A DNA stretch of 22,354 nucleotides from an uncultured Geobacteraceae bacterium (GTDB taxonomy: Bacteria; Desulfobacterota; Desulfuromonadia; Desulfuromonadales; Geopsychrobacteraceae), in assembly GCA_937958075.1 (NCBI GenBank), contig CALFFB010000052.1, forward strand, positions 1 to 22,354, in the 5' to 3' direction. Positions within the stretch are counted from its first letter, which is position 1. Each line of letters begins with the position of its first letter. A program made the position numbers and the translations under genes. Below, in pieces: positions 8,003-15,207 of this stretch. The notes beneath the pieces are model-generated. The model saw only the letters and a list, made by a program, of their open reading frames with translations. It was not told where the DNA came from and did no database searches.

Positions 8003-8064
8003 ACAAAGGATTGGGGACTCCCGGTCGACAACTGGCCTCGGTGGAAGCATCGGGGCTTTTTGTT
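8003..8064 (+). ncRNA. Candidate short structured RNA
   Basis: A transcript from the promoter-like pair at 7969-7996 would start near 8003 and end at the terminator near 8064, about 60 nt. It begins with the segment GGATTGGGGACTCCC, which contains a small GGG/CCC hairpin, and ends with the terminator stem. No open frame with a ribosome site is present. The segment shares GGAT(T)GGGGACTCCC with the structured spacer upstream of hemB. It could equally be a repeat remnant rather than an expressed RNA. Confidence 0.3.
8035..8064 (+). terminator. Intrinsic terminator (plus strand)
   Basis: GCCTCGGTG (8035-8043) pairs with CATCGGGGC (8048-8056) over 9 bp including G-U pairs, closing the tetraloop GAAG, and TTTTTGTT follows directly. 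The orientation is plus strand only: on the minus strand the T-run precedes the stem as an A-run. No plus-strand gene upstream explains it. Confidence 0.6.
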
Positions 8065-8072
8065 ATCTGAAA

Positions 8073-8825
8073 TCACGGGAAACACTTCAATCCCCATCCC
8101 TCCCGTTTACCGTACGCATCCGTGTAAAACTTCCGCTCCAAAACATCGAAGGCCCGGTTATCCTGGTCTGGGCGCAGAATCCTGATGCCCACCGGCCGCG
8201 CCACAAGATCGGCCATTTGCAGCCCGGCTGAATTGCTTTTCTTGTCCACAAACACCACCTCAAACGGTAGCTGGTGTCCGTGATAGTTGCCACCATCACA
8301 GATTCGACGGAATTCCAGCTCCAGTTCCGCATCTTCCTGCTTGCCCCTCCGTTCTACGATGACATGGGTCCGTTGCGCCGCATCGCCCTGTGAACGCAGG
8401 TAATAAAACACCCGCTCCAGGCCAAAGCCCAGAGCAACGTGGTAGGGGTTGTCTGGATTGGCATAACGCCTGCGATACGGCTCTTTAAGAATCACGGAAC
8501 AGATCAGCGTGAATGGGGTGTCCGCCACAATCCGCGTCAACGCGCCAAGAAAGGCTGATTTGCACTCCGGCGTTTTCAAAAAAGCGAACGCCCCGCGATC
8601 TTTGCGAATGTCCGTTTCATGCAGAATCACCTGATCATGACCGAAATGCTCGAACTTGAATCGCTGAAGGGCAGGGACCAGTCTGCCGGTGTACTCGGTC
8701 TTCTTGAAGATGCAGAACGCCAACACAAAAACCGGGTAGTTCGGATCAATGGATTTCAGCCCATGGTCACCGCTCTCGTCGACATAAACGATGTAATCTG
8801 AAAAACCAGCCACCGGACTCACCAT
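8073..8825 (-). CDS. DUF3800 domain protein
   Basis: This 250-residue protein belongs to the DUF3800 family, recognised by YIVYVDESGDHG at 11-22 and the late motif GLQMADLVARPVG. DUF3800 proteins are thought to have an RNase H-like fold with an acidic active site (here D16/E17 and the late D of QMADLV), and they often occur near mobile or defence genes; no precise reaction is established that I know of. The ATG at 8823-8825 is 22 bp after the hemB stop with only a weak ribosome site, so it could be read from the hemB transcript. Base composition looks less GC-rich than hemB. With the haem genes upstream and the shared repeat motif on both sides, an acquired gene seems likely. Confidence 0.82.
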   Translation of the reverse strand: MVSPVAGFSDYIVYVDESGDHGLKSIDPNYPVFVLAFCIFKKTEYTGRLVPALQRFKFEHFGHDQVILHETDIRKDRGAFAFLKTPECKSAFLGALTRIVADTPFTLICSVILKEPYRRRYANPDNPYHVALGFGLERVFYYLRSQGDAAQRTHVIVERRGKQEDAELELEFRRICDGGNYHGHQLPFEVVFVDKKSNSAGLQMADLVARPVGIRILRPDQDNRAFDVLERKFYTDAYGKREGWGLKCFP

Positions 8826-8847
8826 TTCCGCGCCCCGCAGAAGGGGT

Positions 8848-9822
8848 TCAGCCCTTAAGCAACCGTGCGGCCTCCTTGGCGTGGTAGGTGATGATCAGGT
8901 CGGCGCCGGCGCGTTTCATACCGAGCAGAGTCTCCATCATCACTCCGTCGCCGTCGATCCAGCCTTTTTCCGCTGCGGCCTTGACCATGCTGTACTCACC
9001 CGACACATTGTAGGCGACCAGGGGCAGATCAAAATTGTTTTTCAGGTCGCGCAACATGTCCAGGTAAGCCAGAGCCGGTTTGACCATGAGAAAGTCGGCG
9101 GCTTCGGCCACATCCTGGGTGGCTTCGCGCAAGGCTTCGGTCCGGTTGGCGGGATCCATCTGATAGCTGCGCCGGTCGCCGAAACCGGGCGTGCTTTCCG
9201 CCGCTTCGCGAAACGGGCCGTAGTAGGAACTGGCGTATTTCACGGCGTAGCTCATGATGGGAATATGGGAAAAGCCGTTGTCATCAAGAATCATGCGGAT
9301 GGCGGACACCCGACCGTCCATCATGTCCGACGGGGCGACGATGTCCGCTCCGGCCCGGGCGTGGGACAGGGCTTCCCTGGCCAGCAGGTCCAGGGTGGCG
9401 TCATTGTCGACATCGCCATCCTTGATGGCGCCGCAATGACCGTGATCGGTGTATTCGCACAGGCAGACATCGGTGATGACCGTCAACTCCGGCACCGCCT
9501 GCTTGATGGCGCGGATGGTGTTCTGGATGATGCCGGTGTCGCTGTAGGCGTCGCTGCCCAGGGCGTCCTTGGTTTCGGGGATGCCGAAGAGAATCACCGC
9601 CGGGATGCCCAGGGCATGAACCTCTTTGGCCTCAGTCACGATGTGCTCAATGGATTGCTGATAGATACCCGGCATGGAGCCGATCTCTTTTTTGATGTTC
9701 TCGCCGAAAGCGCTGAACATGGGATAGATCAGATCATCAACGCGCAGATGGGTTTCGCGCACCATGCGCCGGAGAGTGGCGTTGCGGCGCAGGCGGCGGG
9801 GGCGGTATTCGGGGAAATTCAT
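8848..9822 (-). CDS. hemB: Porphobilinogen synthase (delta-aminolevulinate dehydratase)
   Basis: HemB condenses two 5-aminolevulinate molecules to porphobilinogen in the cytoplasm. The 324-residue length is standard. The zinc cysteines C120, C122 and C130 are in [14 protein letters not shown], and the two active-site lysines are K195 ([15 protein letters not shown]) and K248 ([12 protein letters not shown]). The intact cysteine set indicates the zinc-dependent form rather than the Mg-only type. AGGAG sits 7 nt before the ATG at 9820-9822. It follows hemD on the same strand after a structured 186-bp spacer, so it may be read through from the hem operon or have its own start within the spacer. 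Confident assignment. Confidence 0.97.
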   Translation of the reverse strand: MNFPEYRPRRLRRNATLRRMVRETHLRVDDLIYPMFSAFGENIKKEIGSMPGIYQQSIEHIVTEAKEVHALGIPAVILFGIPETKDALGSDAYSDTGIIQNTIRAIKQAVPELTVITDVCLCEYTDHGHCGAIKDGDVDNDATLDLLAREALSHARAGADIVAPSDMMDGRVSAIRMILDDNGFSHIPIMSYAVKYASSYYGPFREAAESTPGFGDRRSYQMDPANRTEALREATQDVAEAADFLMVKPALAYLDMLRDLKNNFDLPLVAYNVSGEYSMVKAAAEKGWIDGDGVMMETLLGMKRAGADLIITYHAKEAARLLKG

Positions 9823-9872
9823 AAGCGGCTCCTGTCTCGAAACAAAATCAATTCAATATCTTATCCGTTTAG

Positions 9873-9980
9873 CACAGGATGGGGATTCCCATTCCAAGGG
9901 ACACTTTTCGCCGTCCTGGCCGTTCGACTGTCGCCATCCATGGCGTCAGACGCCCTTGTCATGGGAGTCCCCATCCTGCG
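9873..9980. repeat. Large inverted repeat with inner hairpins between hemD and hemB
   Basis: The arm at 9873-9892 matches the reverse complement of 9961-9980 at 18 of 20 positions, both around GGATGGGGA(C/T)TCCCAT, and weaker pairing continues inward for about 10 bp. The loop holds CGCCATCCATGGCG at 9932-9945 and a second small hairpin (GCCGTCCTGGC) near 9910. As minus-strand RNA these present AUGGAU and AGGAC in loops closed by CGCC/GGCG and GCC/GGC. No T-run follows, so it is not an intrinsic terminator. It may be a REP-type repeat, an mRNA processing/stability element, or a regulator-binding RNA. Confidence 0.65.
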
Positions 9981-10008
9981 CCCAAAGAAACTCAACAGCT
10001 AGCAGAGG

Positions 10009-10797
10009 TTACTGATAATACCTGATCATCGCCTGCAGCAGGGCGTCCATGGTCCAGCTCTCCGGTTCCAGATCAACGGTGAACCCGGCTTCGCGGATAG
10101 TGGCCGAGGTCTGGGGGCCGATGGAGAAAAAAGCCGTGTTCCCCTTGAGCCGAGGCAGATCCTCACCGAGCATCAGCTGCAGATGACGGAAGGTTGAGGA
10201 TGAGCTGAAACAGATGGCATCAAGCCGGCCCTGTTCGAGCAGTGTCCTTATTTTGCCGGCGTTTTCCTGGGGAATCAGGGTCTGATAGGCGATGGGATCA
10301 TCCACCTCGGCACCGGCCCTGCGCAGTTCATCGGCGAGCAGCGGACGCGCGGCGGCGGCCCGGGGATAGAGGACTCTTTTCCCGGCGACACCGGCGGCCA
10401 GCACCGCGGCGAGAACCCCCTCGGCCCGGTGATCATCCGGCACGATGTCGGGACGCAGTTTGTATTCGCCGAGGGCCGCGGCGGTTTTGGGGCCGACCAC
10501 CACCAGCGTCAGTTGCTTGAGTACCCCGAAGTACTGGTTGTTCTCCTGCATCCGCGCCACCAGCGCGGCAACAGCATTGACCGAGGTGAGGATCACCATG
10601 TCGTAGCAGTCCAGATCGATCACCGCCCGATCCAGGGGCCTGACGTCCTGCGGTGGCGCGATACTGATGGTCGGCAGACAGACAGCTTCCGCACCCTGGG
10701 CGTTGAGCTGGGCGACAAAGGGGGCCGCCTGCTCAGCCGGCCGGGTCACCAGAAAACAACGCCCGGCAAGGGGACGCTGCTGCTCTATGTCCGTCAA
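10009..10797 (-). CDS. hemD: Uroporphyrinogen-III synthase
   Basis: HemD closes hydroxymethylbilane into uroporphyrinogen III with inversion of ring D. The 262-residue protein starts RCFLVTRPAEQAAPF after a short leader and has the family patterns YDMVILTSVNAVAAL and, near the C-terminus, AICFSSSSTFRHL and SIGPQTSATIREAGF. The sequence is poorly conserved across the family, but position between hemC and hemB makes the call firm. It is not fused to a uroporphyrinogen methyltransferase, unlike in several Geobacter relatives (from memory). The start is a TTG at 10795-10797 that overlaps the hemC stop (TTGA), with AGGA about 7 nt upstream, implying translational coupling. Confidence 0.92.
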   Translation of the reverse strand: MTDIEQQRPLAGRCFLVTRPAEQAAPFVAQLNAQGAEAVCLPTISIAPPQDVRPLDRAVIDLDCYDMVILTSVNAVAALVARMQENNQYFGVLKQLTLVVVGPKTAAALGEYKLRPDIVPDDHRAEGVLAAVLAAGVAGKRVLYPRAAAARPLLADELRRAGAEVDDPIAYQTLIPQENAGKIRTLLEQGRLDAICFSSSSTFRHLQLMLGEDLPRLKGNTAFFSIGPQTSATIREAGFTVDLEPESWTMDALLQAMIRYYQ

Positions 10798-11750
10798 GGC
10801 TGGTCCTCGGAGAACAGGCGGCAGCCGTAAACCTCGTTGAGAATTTCCGCGGCGCCATCAGCCAGCAGCTGTTTGGCCAGAGCGACGCCACAGTCAAAGG
10901 CCTGCTCCCTCGGCACCACGGCGGTGCGCTTGAGCAGGGTCCTGCCTTCGACATCGGCCACCAGTGCCGTCAGCTCCAGCTGATCACCGGTCACCTGACC
11001 GAAGGCGGCGATGGGCACCTGACACCCTCCTTCAAGGGTCGCCAGCACCGCGCGCTCACCGATGACGGCACAGGCCGTCTCCGGATGATTGAAGAAATCG
11101 ACCAGCTCATTGGTGACGGTATCATCGATCCGCGTTTCCAGCCCCAGGGCGCCCTGGCCGATGGCGGGCAGGCAGACATCCGGCTCCAGGTAGCAGCCGA
11201 TCTGCTCGGCAAAACCAAGACGGTGCATGCCGGCGGCAGCCAGCACCACGGCAGCGAGCTGTTCGTCCTGCAGTTTGCGCATGCGGGTCTCAACATTACC
11301 CCGCACATCGACCATGACCAGGTCGGGGCGCAGGTGCAGCAGCTGGGCCTTGCGCCGCAGGGACGAGGTACCGATCCGCCCCCCCTGGGGAATATCCTCA
11401 AGACAGGTGGTGCCCGCCGGCAGGACCAGGATATCCCGCGGATCTTCCCGTTTGGTGATGCAGCGCAGGCTGGTTCCCTCCGGGAAGATGGTCGGGACAT
11501 CCTTCATGGAATGGACGGCGATATCGATTTCGCCGCGCAGCATGGCCTCCTGGATCTCCTTGACAAACAACCCCTTGCCGCCGACCTTGGCCAGGGGCAC
11601 ATCGAGGATCTTGTCCCCTTGCGTCTTGATTTTGGTCAGGGTCACCTCCAGATCGGGGTAGGTTTCCTCCAGTCGGGACTTGACCCAGTTGGCTTGCCAC
11701 AAAGCCAGGGCACTGGCGCGGGTTCCGATACGTAACAGGCGTTTGGACAT
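10794..11750 (-). CDS. hemC: Hydroxymethylbilane synthase (porphobilinogen deaminase)
   Basis: HemC joins four porphobilinogens into hydroxymethylbilane using a covalently bound dipyrromethane cofactor. The cofactor cysteine is C243 in LEGGCQVPIAAFG. Other hallmarks are RIGTRASALALWQA at the N-terminus, KGLFVKEIQEAML, AVHSMKDVPT with the catalytic aspartate region, and GTSSLRRKAQL with the substrate-binding arginines. Length 318 is typical. AAGGAG lies 6 nt before the ATG and overlaps the hemA stop codon, so the gene is tightly coupled to hemA upstream and hemD downstream. Confidence 0.97.
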   Translation of the reverse strand: MSKRLLRIGTRASALALWQANWVKSRLEETYPDLEVTLTKIKTQGDKILDVPLAKVGGKGLFVKEIQEAMLRGEIDIAVHSMKDVPTIFPEGTSLRCITKREDPRDILVLPAGTTCLEDIPQGGRIGTSSLRRKAQLLHLRPDLVMVDVRGNVETRMRKLQDEQLAAVVLAAAGMHRLGFAEQIGCYLEPDVCLPAIGQGALGLETRIDDTVTNELVDFFNHPETACAVIGERAVLATLEGGCQVPIAAFGQVTGDQLELTALVADVEGRTLLKRTAVVPREQAFDCGVALAKQLLADGAAEILNEVYGCRLFSEDQP

Positions 11751-11759
11751 AATATCTCC

Positions 11760-13061
11760 TTAGGAATCATCGTCCGGTTGATCATCGGCTGGCACTGCTT
11801 CCGGCGACAGATTGAACAGTTGCTGCACCGCGTCGATATAGCAGGCACGATCCTCATCACCGGTCTGTTTCAGGACACTGGTGGGATGATGCAGGATTTT
11901 ATTGATCATCGCCCGGCTCATCGCCTCCAGGGCTTTGCGCTGGCGCGGCTCGAGCGCTCCGAGATTGCCGAGGGTTTTTTCCAGCTCTTTGCTGCGGATG
12001 TCCTCCAGCTGGCGGCGCAGGGCGACTATCGTCGGCTTGACCGTCAGGGATGTCATCCAGTTCAGGAACTGATCCACCTCGCCAGCGATGATCTCTTCCG
12101 CCTTGAGGGCTTCCTTCTGGCGCTCCTTGAGATTGGACTGGACAATCCCCTGCAGGTCGTCAACATCGTACAGATAGACGCTGTCGAGCTTGTTGGCCGC
12201 CGGATCGACATCCCGGGGGACGGCGATATCGATGAGAAACATGGGCTTGTAGCGCCGCAGCTTGCACGCCGCCTTGAGATCAGCCGCCGAAATGACATAA
12301 TCGGGCGAACCGGTGGAGGAGAGCAAAATGTCGACCCGGTGCAGCTGCTCGCGAAAATTGTCGAAATTCACCGCCGTGCCGCCGAAGGACTCCGCCAGCT
12401 TCTCGGCACGGCTGTAGGTGCGGTTGGTCACCAGCACCTTGGTCACCCCGTAGCGGACGAAATGCTTGGCCGCCAGCTCGCACATTTCCCCGGCACCGAC
12501 CAGCATCACCGTCTTGCCTTCGAGGGAATCAAAAATCTTGCGCGCCAGCTCCACCGCGGCAAAGGAGACGGAGACGGCATTACTGGCAATGGCGGTTTCA
12601 GTGCGCACCCGCTTGGCCACGGAAAAAGCCTTGTGCATGAACCGGTTCAAGATCAGGCCGGCGCTGCCGAACTCCCCGGCGTCGCTGTAGGCACTCTTGA
12701 TCTGCCCGAGAATCTGCGGCTCGCCCACCACCATGGAGTCGAGACTGGCACAGACCCGCAGCACGTGACGGACAGCCTGGGCGCCGACATGGCAATAGAT
12801 ATGCTCCTGCAACTCGCTAAGGACGAACCCGTGACTGGTGGCCAGAAACTGCTGCAGCTGCTCGCCGGCCTGCTGGGGCGTACGACTGACCGCGTACAGT
12901 TCCACCCGGTTACAGGTGGAGACGATCATCCCTTCGGCAACCGCCGGCAGACTGAGCAGGCGCCGCAGATGGGCTTCCATCAACTCGGCTTTGAAGGCGA
13001 TTTTTTCCCGCACCTCAACCGGAGCGGTTTTATGACTGAGTCCGACAACGACGATATTCAT
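11760..13061 (-). CDS. hemA: Glutamyl-tRNA reductase
   Basis: HemA reduces glutamyl-tRNA(Glu) to glutamate-1-semialdehyde with NADPH, the first committed step of C5-pathway tetrapyrrole synthesis. Visible hallmarks are VVVGLSHKTAPVEVREK at the N-terminus, the catalytic cysteine C50 in VSTCNRVELYAV, DSMVVGEPQILGQIK, the NADPH-binding glycine motif MLVGAGEMCELAAKHF and a C-terminal helical dimerisation region with LHHPTSVLK. The 433 residues are full length. The ATG at 13059-13061 is 8 nt after the ccsA stop and lacks a strong ribosome site, suggesting coupling to ccsA translation. The semialdehyde aminomutase (hemL) that completes 5-aminolevulinate synthesis is not in the window. Confidence 0.97.
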   Translation of the reverse strand: MNIVVVGLSHKTAPVEVREKIAFKAELMEAHLRRLLSLPAVAEGMIVSTCNRVELYAVSRTPQQAGEQLQQFLATSHGFVLSELQEHIYCHVGAQAVRHVLRVCASLDSMVVGEPQILGQIKSAYSDAGEFGSAGLILNRFMHKAFSVAKRVRTETAIASNAVSVSFAAVELARKIFDSLEGKTVMLVGAGEMCELAAKHFVRYGVTKVLVTNRTYSRAEKLAESFGGTAVNFDNFREQLHRVDILLSSTGSPDYVISAADLKAACKLRRYKPMFLIDIAVPRDVDPAANKLDSVYLYDVDDLQGIVQSNLKERQKEALKAEEIIAGEVDQFLNWMTSLTVKPTIVALRRQLEDIRSKELEKTLGNLGALEPRQRKALEAMSRAMINKILHHPTSVLKQTGDEDRACYIDAVQQLFNLSPEAVPADDQPDDDS

Positions 13062-13069
13062 ATGCTGTG

Positions 13070-13921
13070 TTACCAGCTCAATTGGGACAAAAGGGTGAAG
13101 GCGTCGAAACTGTGATATCCGTCAAACAACAGGCTCACACCGATAAAGGTAAACAGCAGAAAGGCAAAGGCGATGATGGAAAACACCGCCGCCCGGCGTC
13201 CGCGCCAGCCGATGGTCAGCCGCCCGTGCAGCAGACCGGCATAAAGAAACCAGGTGACCAGCGCCCAGGTTTCTTTCGGGTCCCAGCTCCAGTAGCTGCC
13301 CCAGGCGATGTTCGCCCAGACCGCACCGCTGATAATGCCGACGGTCATCAGCGGAAAACCGATGCTTAAACAGGTGTAGTTGACCCGATCGAGAATGTCG
13401 ATGGAGGGGAGCATCTGATACAGGCGATTAAAGCGCTTGCTGCGCAGCATCCGGTCCTGAACGAGATACATCACCCCGGCACCAAAGGACAGGGCAAAGG
13501 CCGCGTTGCCGAGAAAAGCAAAGGTAATGTGAATAGGGAACAGCCAGGTGCGCAGCACCGGATTGACGGGCACCACGACATCGGGACTGAGCAGACTGAA
13601 AATCATCAGCACCAGCGCCGCCGGCGCGGCAAAAGCCCCCATCACCGACAACCGGAAGCGCAGATCAAGCAGCAGAAACAGCAACACCAGGCACCAGGCG
13701 AAAAAGGACAGGGATTCGTGCAGACTGGTCACGGGCAGGCCTTCGGCCGCCGAGTGGCGGACGGCAAAGCCGGCGGCATGCACCACCACCCCGGCAAACA
13801 GCAGCCAGCGTCCAAGACGACCGATGCCCGCCTTCTTGCTGATCATTGCCGCCACATAACAGCCGCTGGCCAGCGCATAGGCAAGAATGGTCGCCGCGAC
13901 CAGAAGATTCATATGTGCCAT
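13070..13921 (-). CDS. ccsA: CcsA/ResC-type cytochrome c biogenesis membrane protein
   Basis: This 283-residue polytopic inner-membrane protein has about eight hydrophobic segments. It carries the tryptophan-rich haem-handling signature WGSYWSWDPKETWAL (about residues 207-221) and conserved membrane histidines in PIHITFAFLG and FDGYHSF, as in CcsA/ResC/CcmF-C haem-delivery proteins of System II cytochrome c maturation. HemX-like proteins beside hemA share this fold, so an effect on HemA level or haem export is an alternative. The first ATG (13919-13921) has AAAGGAA at good distance. Position directly ahead of hemA is a common arrangement in Desulfuromonadales and couples haem production to cytochrome assembly. 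A CcsB/ResB partner is not present in the window. Confidence 0.9.
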   Translation of the reverse strand: MAHMNLLVAATILAYALASGCYVAAMISKKAGIGRLGRWLLFAGVVVHAAGFAVRHSAAEGLPVTSLHESLSFFAWCLVLLFLLLDLRFRLSVMGAFAAPAALVLMIFSLLSPDVVVPVNPVLRTWLFPIHITFAFLGNAAFALSFGAGVMYLVQDRMLRSKRFNRLYQMLPSIDILDRVNYTCLSIGFPLMTVGIISGAVWANIAWGSYWSWDPKETWALVTWFLYAGLLHGRLTIGWRGRRAAVFSIIAFAFLLFTFIGVSLLFDGYHSFDAFTLLSQLSW

Positions 13922-13976
13922 GATGTTCCTTTTATTCTTATTCGCGCAATCACTGTTCTGTCCGGACCCAGGGTTA

Positions 13977-14555
13977 TCAGTGGGGAAACAGTTCCGCCTC
14001 GACCAGCTCCGCCAGCAGGTGTCCGGTAAACTGCATCAGCTCCAGCTGCCGCGCCTTCGCCGTTGCCACCAGATGCAGACACGAGGTGATGTCGTCGCTG
14101 TACAGGGGGTCCTCAGCACCACTGACGGACACCAGGGCCAGCGGCACCTGCTGCTCCCGCAGCTCATCCCACAGCCGCCTGACAGCGGCATCGGGGCGCC
14201 CGTCGGAAAACAGCAGCAGCAGTTGGTGCTCCTGTTCCAGAATCCGGTAATGGCGGAGCAGGGACTGTTCATAATCCCCCGCCGTCACCATGGCCGACAT
14301 CAACAGGGCATCACTGCCCAGACAGATGGCCGGCAGCGCCGGCCGGTGAAAATCGAGCCGGTAGGCAAACTGGGCGGCCACCAGCTGGGCAACAAACTGC
14401 ATCATGCCGGTGCCCGCGGTCAGCAGGCGACCACCCTCGGCAAACAACTCCGCCAGACGCTGCGCCAGACCTTCCAGCACCTCGGCCTCATCGGCACAGA
14501 ATCTGGTGACCTGGGCTGACAGCTCGGTTCCGGCATTGACAATGAGTGGATTCAT
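13977..14555 (-). CDS. SIS-domain protein, GmhA-like
   Basis: This 192-residue protein has the sugar isomerase (SIS) fold of phosphoheptose isomerase relatives: an N-terminal helix, then GGRLLTAGTGMMQFVAQLVA, ICLGSDALLMSAMV, LLLLFSDGRPDAAVRRLWDEL and LALVSVSG. GmhA converts sedoheptulose-7-phosphate for LPS heptose, but the match here is loose, and the typical N-G-G-S loop reads T-A-G-T-G, so the substrate is uncertain. I chose the ATG at 14553-14555; an upstream TTG would add 27 residues of non-conserved sequence overlapping the promoter. Its stop is 55 bp before ccsA, so it is probably the first gene of the haem operon. Confidence 0.75.
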   Translation of the reverse strand: MNPLIVNAGTELSAQVTRFCADEAEVLEGLAQRLAELFAEGGRLLTAGTGMMQFVAQLVAAQFAYRLDFHRPALPAICLGSDALLMSAMVTAGDYEQSLLRHYRILEQEHQLLLLFSDGRPDAAVRRLWDELREQQVPLALVSVSGAEDPLYSDDITSCLHLVATAKARQLELMQFTGHLLAELVEAELFPH

Positions 14556-14620
14556 AGGGTCTCGTTTATGCTGTGCGGGCGGCAACAAGCCGCCTTCGCT
14601 GCCCGCCGGACAACCCCGGC

Positions 14621-14649
14621 ATGATAGGGAGCGCAAACCAAACTGTCAA
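14621..14649 (-). promoter_or_regulatory. Promoter of the SIS-ccsA-hemACD operon
   Basis: On the minus strand a perfect TTGACA (14644-14649) is followed after 17 nt by TATCAT (14621-14626). The transcript would start near 14614, leaving a leader of about 60 nt. In the leader, GGCGGC/GCCGCC and GCGGGC/GCCCGC are mutually exclusive pairings (about 14576-14606). This is the best promoter upstream of the haem genes. Confidence 0.7.
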
Positions 14650-14683
14650 GCGTCATCGGGCCATATTCCTCCCGGATTACTCC

Positions 14684-14711
14684 TTGATTTTTCATTGAGA
14701 ACCTTTATATT
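14684..14711 (+). promoter_or_regulatory. Promoter of trxA
   Basis: TTGATT (14684-14689) and TATATT (14706-14711) are spaced by 16 nt, about 70 nt ahead of the trxA start. It is arranged back to back with the haem operon promoter, the two -35 boxes being 34 bp apart. Confidence 0.5.
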
Positions 14712-14778
14712 TACACCTGCAAGCGGAGGCCCTTCTTTCTTGTAGTCCGGACAATGGGAATAAAAAGGAGACGAAATA

Positions 14779-15108
14779 ATGGCAAGTGACAAGATTATCG
14801 AAATAACCGACGACCAGTTTGACGCGACGGTTCTGATGTCAGACACCCCGGTCCTGGTCGATTTCTGGGCCAGCTGGTGTGCTCCCTGCAAAGCCATCGC
14901 CCCGGTTCTCGACCAACTGGCTGACGAATATGACGGCAAGGTCAAGATCGGCAAGGTCAATGTCGATGACAATCCGGCGACTCCCGGGCAGTACGGCGTG
15001 CGCGGCATCCCGACCATGATCCTCTTCCATCAGGGAAAAGTGGTTGATCAACTGGTCGGCGCGGTTCCCAAAAACCAGATTGAAAGCCTGATCAAAAAGG
15101 CTCTTTAA
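14779..15108 (+). CDS. trxA: Thioredoxin
   Basis: This 109-residue cytoplasmic thioredoxin reduces protein disulfides, itself reduced by thioredoxin reductase. The active site is WCAPCK with C34 and C37, where the second position is alanine instead of the more usual glycine. The buried aspartate D28 in LVDFWASW and the cis-proline loop GIPTMILF are present. Length is typical for a single-domain thioredoxin and no signal peptide is seen. AAGGAG lies 8 nt before the ATG. It appears to be transcribed alone between its own promoter and the bidirectional terminator. Confidence 0.95.
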   Translation: MASDKIIEITDDQFDATVLMSDTPVLVDFWASWCAPCKAIAPVLDQLADEYDGKVKIGKVNVDDNPATPGQYGVRGIPTMILFHQGKVVDQLVGAVPKNQIESLIKKAL

Positions 15109-15133
15109 GCACTTTCCCACCTTCAGACCACGA

Positions 15134-15179
15134 CGGACAAAAGCGCCTCTGCCTTCACCCTCAGAGGCGCTTTTGTCCG
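15134..15179. terminator. Perfect bidirectional terminator
   Basis: CGGACAAAAGCGCCTCTG (15134-15151) and its exact reverse complement (15162-15179) form an 18-bp stem with a 10-nt loop. Both strands carry TTTT within the descending arm. It separates trxA (plus) from the NTPase gene (minus), whose stop is at 15208. Confidence 0.85.
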
Positions 15180-15207
15180 GTACTCGACCGAGCCAATCAA
15201 TCCCCTA

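Noticed and set aside
11778..13115. Long plus-strand frame of about 445 codons across hemA.
   Set aside because: Antisense to an unmistakable glutamyl-tRNA reductase; no recognisable protein pattern.
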